Assembly: GCA_964618975.1 (NCBI GenBank)
Contig: CAZUDI010000075.1
Coordinates: forward strand, 1 to 15,070
Reading direction: 5' to 3'
DNA from: CAZUDI01 sp964618975
Lineage (GTDB): Bacteria > Desulfobacterota > Desulfomonilia > UBA1062
Length of the DNA: 15,070 bases
In this document: piece by piece, positions 9,746-15,070 of the stretch
How the letters are laid out: each line of letters opens with the position of its first letter
How positions within the stretch are numbered: the stretch's first letter is position 1
Program-made: the position numbers and the translations under genes
The notes under the pieces: model-generated
Seen by the model: the letters and a program-made list of their open reading frames with translations, nothing else
Databases searched by the model: none
Told to the model about the DNA's origin: nothing

Positions 9746-11527
9746 ATGGATGCAGGCAAGAGGGCATCTTCCGTGCTGAGTGCGGCCGTGCAGCAAGAGG
9801 TTCTGGGCGGGGAGGGCTCGTTCCTCAAGGCCCTGCTCGATTCCTCGTATTTTGCCATCAGTGCCATCGACTGTGAGGGCTATTTCCTCTACCTGAATGC
9901 CATTGCCCGGGAACTGCTCGAGATCCCCCCCGAGGTGGACCTGTTCCGCAAGCACATCAGTGAGGTCGATCCGGTGCGCTGGCTGGACTTCAGGAAGATC
10001 ATCACCACCGGAGAACCCCAGATCGGCATCCCGGTGCTCAAGGGCGTCCGGCCGCTGATCGCCAACCGCACCCCCATCATGTGGAGGGGCAGGGTCGCCG
10101 GCGTGATCAGTGTTTTCCAGGAGATGAAGGAGTTCGAGGAGATCGCCCAGCATATATCCGAGTTTCAGGAGCTCTCCCAGCAGGTGGAGGCCATCATCGA
10201 CTCGTCCTATGACGGGATCTACGTCACCGATGGCGAGGCCAACACCATCAAGGTCAACCGGGCCTATGAGGCCATTACGGGTATCCACGCCGCCGAGGTG
10301 CTTGGCCGCAAGATGCACGACCTGGTGCGCGAGGGCTTCTATTCCGAGAGCGTCACCCTCAAGGTGCTGGAACAGCGCGCGGTGGTAACCCTGACCCAGC
10401 AGCTCAAGACCGGCAAGGAGATCCTGGTCACCGGCAGCCCCATCTTCAACGAGGCGGGCGAGATTATCATGGTGGTGACCAATGTGCGCGACATGACCGA
10501 CCTGGTCAACCTGAAGAGCAAACTCGAGGAATCCCTTGAGATGACAATGGCCTACAAGAAACGCCTGCAGGAACTCCAGAGCACGGGATCCGACCTCATC
10601 ATCGAGTCCAAGGGCATGCAGGCGGTATATGAGCTCGTACGCCGGGTCAGCGACACGGACGCCACGGTGCTCATCAGCGGGGAAACCGGGGTGGGCAAGG
10701 AGCGCGTGGCCGAGGAACTGCATGCCCAGTCACGCCGCGCGCGGGAGGGCATCCTTGTGAAGGTCAACTGCGGGGCCCTGCCTGAAACCCTGCTTGAGAG
10801 CGAGCTTTTCGGCTACGAGCACGGGGCCTTTACCGGGGCCAGGAAGGAAGGCAAGATGGGCCTGTTCGAGATGGCCGACCATGGCACCCTCTTTCTGGAC
10901 GAGGTGGAGTCCATGTCCATGGCGCTTCAGTCCAAGCTTCTCAGGGCCCTGCAGAGCTTCGAGATCACCCGGGTGGGCGGCACGACCCCGCGCAAGGTGA
11001 ACGTGCGTGTGGTGTGCGCCACCAATCAGGACCTTAAACGCCTCATTGAAAGTGGCGCATTTCGCCCCGACCTCTACTACCGGCTGAACGTGATCCCCAT
11101 CTTTCTCCCGCCGCTGCGAGAGCGACCCGAGGACATCCCGCGGCTCATCGAGCTCTACCTGGAAAGGTTCAACCGTAAACACGCCCGCAGCAAACACTTC
11201 GACCGGGATGCCCTCCGCCAGATGTTTTCCTATACCTGGCCGGGCAATGTGCGTGAACTCGTGAATCTCATCGAGCGCCTCGTGGTCGTCACCCACGGCG
11301 ATGTCATCACCCCCCACCACCTGCCGGCCGAGTTTCATACCAGCGTCAGCTTCCAGGACATGTGCCTGGGCTGCACGCTTAAGAACTACCTCAGGAACCT
11401 GGAGATCTCCATCATCCGCGAGGCGGTCAAGCGCTACGGCAACGCACGCCGCGCGGCCCCGTACCTGGGGATGGATCCCTCCTCCGTCACGCGCAAGCTC
11501 AAGCAGGCTGATGCAGAAATGCAATAG
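9746..11527 (+). CDS. Sigma-54-dependent activator with two PAS domains and a Fis-type HTH
   Basis: A 593-residue enhancer-binding protein (numbering from ATG 9746). A PAS domain at about 25-125 and a second PAS at about 145-265 probably sense a small ligand or redox state, and a short helical linker follows. The AAA+ domain at about 290-525 shows Walker A GETGVGKE (312-319), an intact GAFTGA loop (360-365) that contacts sigma-54, and Walker B GTLFLDE (380-386). The C-terminal Fis/TyrR-like helix-turn-helix ends the protein (EAVKRYGNARRAAPYLGM..SSVTRKLKQ). There is no receiver domain, so it is not a standard two-component regulator. The start is uncertain. ATG 9746 coincides with the predicted transcript start and has no ribosome site; GTG 9773 has AAGAGGG 8 nt upstream and is a good alternative. 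It probably drives the 4-hydroxybutyrate operon downstream, given the sigma-54 site there. Confidence 0.93.
   Translation: MDAGKRASSVLSAAVQQEVLGGEGSFLKALLDSSYFAISAIDCEGYFLYLNAIARELLEIPPEVDLFRKHISEVDPVRWLDFRKIITTGEPQIGIPVLKGVRPLIANRTPIMWRGRVAGVISVFQEMKEFEEIAQHISEFQELSQQVEAIIDSSYDGIYVTDGEANTIKVNRAYEAITGIHAAEVLGRKMHDLVREGFYSESVTLKVLEQRAVVTLTQQLKTGKEILVTGSPIFNEAGEIIMVVTNVRDMTDLVNLKSKLEESLEMTMAYKKRLQELQSTGSDLIIESKGMQAVYELVRRVSDTDATVLISGETGVGKERVAEELHAQSRRAREGILVKVNCGALPETLLESELFGYEHGAFTGARKEGKMGLFEMADHGTLFLDEVESMSMALQSKLLRALQSFEITRVGGTTPRKVNVRVVCATNQDLKRLIESGAFRPDLYYRLNVIPIFLPPLRERPEDIPRLIELYLERFNRKHARSKHFDRDALRQMFSYTWPGNVRELVNLIERLVVVTHGDVITPHHLPAEFHTSVSFQDMCLGCTLKNYLRNLEISIIREAVKRYGNARRAAPYLGMDPSSVTRKLKQADAEMQ
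11511..11523. repeat. Dyad repeat copy 1, candidate activator-binding site
   Basis: ATGCAGAAATGCA, symmetric as TGC-N6-GCA. It overlaps the last codons of the activator gene and is identical to the copy at 11603-11615. It is centred about 337 bp before the predicted sigma-54 transcript start, so it is the least certain functional site, since coding sequence also constrains it. Confidence 0.4.
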
Positions 11528-11602
11528 CCGGCTAACCTAATGAATATCAAGATGAAATAGACGATAAATCCCGACGGAGGTGCCCCCGGCAGGGTACGAG
11601 TA

Positions 11603-11615
11603 ATGCAGAAATGCA
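11603..11615. repeat. Dyad repeat copy 2, candidate activator-binding site
   Basis: An exact 13-bp repeat of copy 1 (ATGCAGAAATGCA), located in non-coding sequence about 245 bp before the predicted sigma-54 start. The half-sites TGC and GCA are separated by 6 bp, as expected for a dimeric helix-turn-helix protein. The role as an enhancer is inferred from repetition, symmetry and position. Confidence 0.5.
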
Positions 11616-11704
11616 CCATGGGTTATAACATATAGGAAACATAGGTATATTCATCGTCGTGCCCCTGAGAAAACCCGGATCGAACCGGAAATATTTATGG
11701 GATA

Positions 11705-11717
11705 ATGCGGGAATGCA
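11705..11717. repeat. Dyad repeat copy 3, candidate activator-binding site
   Basis: ATGCGGGAATGCA, matching copies 1 and 2 at 11 of 13 positions and keeping both TGC and GCA half-sites. It is centred about 143 bp before the predicted sigma-54 start, within the usual distance for upstream activating sequences, so it is the best placed of the three. Confidence 0.5.
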
Positions 11718-11827
11718 TCAATACGCCTTCCGTCGGGCAACGATCGAGGGGGGGCGACGTCCACCCCATAAATGTAATGATATGGAATGATAGATAAAAT
11801 TAAATATGCGGTGGACGGTCTTCCAAG

Positions 11828-11844
11828 TTGGCATTTTTCTTGAA
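11828..11844 (+). promoter_or_regulatory. Sigma-54-type (-24/-12) promoter of the 4-hydroxybutyrate operon
   Basis: TTGGCA (11828-11833) and TTGAA (11840-11844) align to the consensus YTGGCACG-N4-TTGCW with correct spacing. The -24 GG is intact, while the -12 GC reads GA. The start would fall near 11854, giving a leader of about 27 nt with a strong AAAGGAGGG ribosome site. A sigma-54 activator gene lies directly upstream, which supports the call. Confidence 0.65.
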
Positions 11845-11880
11845 AAAGATAGCCCCGAGACCCATACAAAGGAGGGCGCC

Positions 11881-13335
11881 ATGCCAATGATGAATGCACA
11901 GCAATATGAGGAAAGCCTCAGGAAGCTCAACCTCAAGGTCTACATGTTCGGCAAACGGGTGGAAAACCCGGTGGACGACCCCATCATCCGTCCGTCCATG
12001 AACGCTGTGGCCGCCACCTACGAGTTCGCTCACGATCCACGCTACGAGGACCTTATGACCGCCACCTCGCACCTCACGGGCAAGAAGATCAACCGTTTCA
12101 CCCACATCCACCAGAGCACCGAGGATCTCATCAAGAAGTCCAAGATGGGCCGTCTGCTGGGGTCGCTGACCGGCTGCTGCTTCCAGCGCTGCGTGGGCAT
12201 GGACGCCATGAATGCACTGTCCATGACCACCTATGACATCGACCGGAAATACGGCACGGAGTACAACCGGCGCTTCCTGAAATACCTCGAATTCGTGCAG
12301 GAGAACGACCTCACCTGCGACGGCGCCATGACCGACCCCAAGGGCGACCGCAGCAAGGCCCCGCACCAGCAGACCGATCCCGACATGTTCATGCACGTGG
12401 TGGAGGAACGCCCTGACGGTATCGTCGTGCGCGGTGCCAAGTGCCACCAGACCGGGGCGGTCAATTCGCACGAGATCATCATCATGCCCACCATCTCCAT
12501 GCGGGCCGAGGACCAGGACTACGCCATCAGCTTCGCCCTGCCCGCGGATGCCGAGGGCATCACCTACATCATGGGTCGCCAGAGCTGCGACACGCGCAAG
12601 CTCGAAGGGGGCAAGATCGACCGTGGCAACCAGATCTACGGCGGTCACGAGGCCCTGGTGGTCTTCGACGACGTCTTCGTGCCCTGGGAGCGCGTCTTCA
12701 TGTACAAGGAGTGGGACTTCGCCGGTCAGCTGGTGGAGCAGTTTGCCTCCTACCACCGCCAGAGCTATGCCTGCAAGGCGGGCGTGGGCGACGTGCTCAT
12801 CGGCGCCACCCAGTGCATCGCCGAATACAACGGGGCCCAGAAGGCCTCGCACGTCAAGGACAAGATCATCGAGATGAACCACCTCAACGAGACCCTCTTC
12901 TGCGGCTCGCTGGCCTGCGCCGCCGAGGGCCACAAGGAGCCCAGCGGGACCTACTTCGTCAGCACACTCCTGGCCAATGTCTGCAAACAGAACGTCACGC
13001 GTTTCCCCTACGAGATCGCCCGTCTGTCCCAGGATATCGCCGGGGGCCTCATGGTGACGCTGCCCTCCGAGGAGGATCTCCGTTCTCCGGAGGTGGGCAA
13101 ATGGGTCGAGAAGTACTTCAAGGCCAATGATGCGGTCTCCACCGAGAAGCGCATGCGCATACTGCGGCTGATCGAGAATATCACACTCGGGAGTGCCGCC
13201 GTGGGCTACCTGACGGAGTCCATGCACGGGGCGGGTTCTCCCCAGGCCCAGCGCATCATGATCGCGCGCCAGGTCAATCTGAAGGAAAAGCAGAAGGTGG
13301 CACGCAGGCTTTGCGGTATCCCGGAGGATGAGTAG
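11881..13335 (+). CDS. abfD: 4-Hydroxybutyryl-CoA dehydratase / vinylacetyl-CoA delta-isomerase
   Basis: A 484-residue FAD and [4Fe-4S] enzyme that dehydrates 4-hydroxybutyryl-CoA to crotonyl-CoA by a ketyl-radical route and isomerises vinylacetyl-CoA. It closely resembles the Clostridium aminobutyricum enzyme (about 490 residues) along its whole length, for example ESLRKLN..VYMFG, CFQRCVGMDA, DGAMTDPKGDRS, GRQSCDTRK, NGAQKASHVKDK and TESMHGAGSPQAQRIMIARQ. The candidate cluster ligands are C100, C104, H292 and C298. As I recall, the clostridial ligands His292 and Cys299 are one residue further apart than here. ATG 11881 follows AAAGGAGGG at good spacing; the two ATGs at codons 3-4 are less well placed. 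The cofactor is oxygen-sensitive, pointing to anaerobic metabolism. The 3' end overlaps the next gene by 8 nt, so the genes are surely co-transcribed. Confidence 0.96.
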   Translation: MPMMNAQQYEESLRKLNLKVYMFGKRVENPVDDPIIRPSMNAVAATYEFAHDPRYEDLMTATSHLTGKKINRFTHIHQSTEDLIKKSKMGRLLGSLTGCCFQRCVGMDAMNALSMTTYDIDRKYGTEYNRRFLKYLEFVQENDLTCDGAMTDPKGDRSKAPHQQTDPDMFMHVVEERPDGIVVRGAKCHQTGAVNSHEIIIMPTISMRAEDQDYAISFALPADAEGITYIMGRQSCDTRKLEGGKIDRGNQIYGGHEALVVFDDVFVPWERVFMYKEWDFAGQLVEQFASYHRQSYACKAGVGDVLIGATQCIAEYNGAQKASHVKDKIIEMNHLNETLFCGSLACAAEGHKEPSGTYFVSTLLANVCKQNVTRFPYEIARLSQDIAGGLMVTLPSEEDLRSPEVGKWVEKYFKANDAVSTEKRMRILRLIENITLGSAAVGYLTESMHGAGSPQAQRIMIARQVNLKEKQKVARRLCGIPEDE

Positions 13336-13609
13336 GAAGCTGAGGGTCGGCCTGAAGTATTGTGGTGGTTGCCGCGCCCAATACGATCGGGAAGGGTTCG
13401 TCGGTCGCATCCGTTGCGCCCTGGGAGACCGTATCGTATTCCTCCCCCCCGACGATCCCCGGCTGGACTTCATCCTGGCCGTCATGGGATGCGACAGCGC
13501 CTGCGCCGACCTGAGCCCCTACAGAAATCGAAGGGTACGCCTCATAATCATAACCAGCGAGCAGCAGGGAGAAGCCTTCCTTGACGAGCTCAAAGGAGAT
13601 TCAAGATGA
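13328..13609 (+). CDS. Small CGGC-motif protein of unknown function in the 4-hydroxybutyrate operon
   Basis: A 93-residue protein without a function I can name. It begins with a likely beta strand leading into KYCGGCRAQYDR (C12, C15), has a further Cys at C30, and a second pair in MGCDSACAD (C55, C59). The two pairs resemble a metal or Fe-S site or a redox dithiol pair. Predicted strands around RIVFLPP and RVRLIIITSE suggest a compact alpha/beta fold, without signal peptide or membrane segment. Its ATG overlaps the abfD stop region by 8 nt and its stop overlaps the next ATG (ATGA at 13606-13609), so translation is probably coupled. The GGAGG before it abuts the ATG, which makes coupling the more likely way it is initiated. 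The position between dehydratase and CoA-transferase suggests a role in cluster assembly, repair or activation of AbfD; that is inference. Confidence 0.8.
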   Translation: MSRKLRVGLKYCGGCRAQYDREGFVGRIRCALGDRIVFLPPDDPRLDFILAVMGCDSACADLSPYRNRRVRLIIITSEQQGEAFLDELKGDSR

Positions 13610-14496
13610 ACTGGAAACAGACCTATGCACGTAAGCTCGTCAGTGGCCAAGAGGCGGTGAGCCATATCAAGTCCGGTGATCGCGTGGTACTGGGGCATGC
13701 CACCGGCGAGCCGTCCACGCTCATCCAGGCCATGGTCGAAAACCGCAAGGCCTACCAGAAGGTGGAGCTGGTGCACATGGTGTCCATGGGGGCGGCCGAG
13801 TACTGCCTGCCGGAGAACGCCCGGCATTTCGTGCACAATTCGCTGTTTGCCGGCGCCACCACGCGTGCGGCCATTCAGGAGGGGCGGGCCAAGTTCACCC
13901 CCTGCCACTTCAGCCTGATCCCCAGCCTCTTCGACGAGTGCCTGCCCGTGGATGCGACCATGTGTGTCCTCTCCCCGCCGGACGAGCACGGCTTCTGTTC
14001 CTTCGGTATCTCGGTGGACTACACCAAACCCGCGGCAGAGAAATCAAAGCTCATCATCGCCGAGGTGAGCCCCTTCATGCCACGTACCCTGGGACAGAGC
14101 TTCATCCATGTCTCCCAGATCGACTACATCGTGGAGACCGAGACCAGGCCGATCGTGCTGCCGCCGGCAAAGATCACGCCGGTGGATGAGGCCATCGGCG
14201 GCTTCTGCGCCGAGCTGATCCGCGACGGCGACTGTCTGCAGCTGGGCATCGGCGCCGTGCCGGACGCAGTCCTGGGATTCCTGAAGAACAAGCGTGATCT
14301 CGGCATCCATACCGAGATGTTCTCGGACGGGGTGGTGGACCTGGTGAACTGCGGCATCATCACCTGTCGCAAGAAGAACTTCCACCCGGGCAAGATGATC
14401 GCCACCTTTTTCATGGGCAGTGAGAAGCTCTACAACTTCGTGAACAACAATCCCCTGGTGGAGATGTATCCGCGATCGGGATTGTCTCCGCAGTAA
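13606..14496 (+). pseudogene. abfT: 4-Hydroxybutyrate CoA-transferase, truncated 3' by a junction
   Basis: The N-terminal two thirds of a class I CoA-transferase of the AbfT/Cat2 family, which would activate 4-hydroxybutyrate by taking CoA from acetyl-CoA or butyryl-CoA. AAAGGAGA precedes ATG 13606. Family sequence is continuous up to P289 (codon at 14470), including GIGAVPDAVLGFL and the catalytic-type E237 in HTEMFSDGV. The frame then reads seven unrelated residues and stops at 14494-14496. Full-length members have about 430-440 residues, so some 150 residues of the C-terminal CoA-binding domain are missing. The foreign DNA after the break is an ABC permease gene in another frame. The product is unlikely to be active. 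Whether the break is biological or an assembly artefact cannot be decided here. Family identity is secure. Confidence 0.9.
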
Positions 14497-15051
14497 AGCA
14501 GTACTCGGTGACCGATTACGTGGTCACAGTCTTCAGCTTTCTCGGAATGTCCATGCCGACTTTCTGGTTCGGTCTGATGATGATGATGCTATTCAGCGTC
14601 TTGCTGAAGAGGCCCAGCGGGGCCCCGTTGCTTCCGGCGGGAGGCATTATGACGCCCGGCCTCGAGGAAGCGCCCTTTTGGACGCGCTTCGTGGACCAGT
14701 TGCAGTATCTTGTCCATGCTTGAGGTGGTGCGACAGGACTATATTCGGACAGCTCGTGCGAAGGGCGTTCCAGAACGGCAGGTCATTAACAAGCACGCCC
14801 TGCGCAACGCTCTGATTCCTATCGTGACGCTTGTTGCACTTTCGGTACCAGGAATTGTGGGCGGTGCGTCGATTACCGAGAAGATCTTCAACATACCTGG
14901 CATGGGGAGCCTGATCATCGCCGCAGAAACAAAGAGCGACTACCCGACCGCCATGGTCGGCCTCATGCTCACGATCGGCCTTGTAATCGTATTCAACCTC
15001 ATCTCGGAGATTGTGGATGCATGGGTTGACCCACGCATCAAGTACAGCTGA
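14475..15051 (+). pseudogene. Opp/Dpp-type ABC transporter permease, 5'-truncated with internal deletion and frameshift
   Basis: Remnant of an inner-membrane permease for peptides or nickel-like solutes (OppB/DppB family). The frame beginning at about 14475 reads IGIVSAVKQYSVTDYVV and a membrane segment (FSFLGMSMPTFWFGLMMMML), then LPAGGIMTPG, and runs through VDQLQYLV to an early stop at 14721-14723. The family sequence resumes in another frame at about 14713 with SMLEVVRQDYIRTARAKG, the EAA-loop region, and continues to VDAWVDPRIKYS and the stop at 15049. About 110 N-terminal residues are absent and, compared with the family as I remember it, about 20 residues are missing at the frame change. 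GC is about 56% against about 63% in the neighbouring CoA-transferase. No start codon here is credible. Identity as a permease is secure; its state as a real pseudogene is less so. Confidence 0.82.
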
Positions 15052-15061
15052 GGGGGGCACC

Positions 15062-15070
15062 ATGGCAGAA
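15062..15070 (+). CDS. Start of a downstream gene, probably the partner ABC permease (OppC/DppC type), partial
   Basis: ATG 15062 follows GAGGGGGGC at proper spacing, 10 nt after the stop of the permease remnant; only Met-Ala-Glu is inside the window. In Opp/Dpp operons the OppB-type permease gene is usually followed at once by the OppC-type gene. The identity is inferred from order alone. Confidence 0.4.

Larger units (their letters stand above)
11528..11880. other. Intergenic control region upstream of the 4-hydroxybutyrate operon
   Basis: A 353-nt gap without a supported gene. Its GC is about 47% over 11521-11820 by hand count, well below the flanking genes. It holds two intergenic copies of the 13-bp dyad described separately, a -24/-12 promoter at its right end, and the ribosome site AAAGGAGGG (11868-11876). 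No convincing terminator for the activator gene was seen. The remainder is AT-rich sequence with no recognised element; IHF-type bending between enhancer and promoter is possible but I cannot point to a clear site. Confidence 0.7.

Noticed and set aside
11674..11686. Minus-strand GGTTCGATCCGGG resembling a tRNA T-arm, possibly an attachment-site remnant
   Set aside because: The arm does not fold with a proper 5-bp stem, and no acceptor, anticodon or D-arm is present nearby; no integrase is seen.
14508..14510. GTG 14508 and TTG 14710 as starts of two short permease proteins
   Set aside because: Permease-like sequence continues upstream of GTG 14508 to the junction, and neither codon has a ribosome site; both pieces are parts of one damaged gene.
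14440..14560. Insertion sequence or transposon end at the CoA-transferase junction
   Set aside because: No transposase frame, terminal inverted repeat or target duplication is visible on either side.

Overview
The window is a high-GC bacterial segment (about 63% GC in the coding parts I counted) with every recognisable gene on the + strand. Gene content suggests an anaerobe, most plausibly a Desulfobacterota-like (former deltaproteobacterial) organism. The reasons are a split, ferredoxin-fused glutamate synthase, a short GSI-alpha glutamine synthetase, a PAS/sigma-54 activator, and an oxygen-sensitive 4-hydroxybutyryl-CoA dehydratase. The phylum is an inference from style and gene set, not a proven assignment.

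Region 1 (1-9151) is a nitrogen-assimilation and carbamoyl-phosphate operon. In order it holds the 3' part of an FMN/Fe-S glutamate synthase subunit, a large fusion of the GXGXG domain with the FAD/NAD(P) small subunit and a C-terminal 2x[4Fe-4S] ferredoxin, glnA, carA and carB. Glutamine made by GlnA feeds both glutamate synthase and CarAB. A cluster of short palindromes lies between glnA and carA, and carA carries a C9G9 palindrome in its inter-domain linker.

Region 2 (9152-11880) holds a small single-pass membrane protein of unknown function and then a two-PAS sigma-54 activator. The activator is preceded by a near-consensus sigma-70 promoter placed so close to the first ATG that the mRNA would be leaderless, or the true start is a GTG 27 nt further on. 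A 353-nt AT-richer gap follows. It contains copies of a 13-bp dyad (TGC-N6-GCA; three in all, the first overlapping the end of the activator gene) and a -24/-12 sigma-54-type promoter just before the next operon. Together these look like a complete activator, enhancer and promoter circuit.

Region 3 (11881-14470) is a tightly packed 4-hydroxybutyrate operon. abfD (4-hydroxybutyryl-CoA dehydratase) overlaps a small CGGC-motif protein of unknown function, which overlaps the start of an abfT-type CoA-transferase. The set would activate 4-hydroxybutyrate to its CoA ester and dehydrate it to crotonyl-CoA.

Region 4 (about 14470-15070) is a discontinuity. The CoA-transferase is cut after about 289 of roughly 430-440 residues and joined, out of frame, to the middle of an Opp/Dpp-type ABC permease gene of lower GC (about 56%). 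That permease has an internal deletion with a frameshift near 14712. The first codons of a likely second permease follow at 15062. This end is either a real rearrangement with decaying genes or a chimeric assembly or amplification product; the sequence alone cannot say which.
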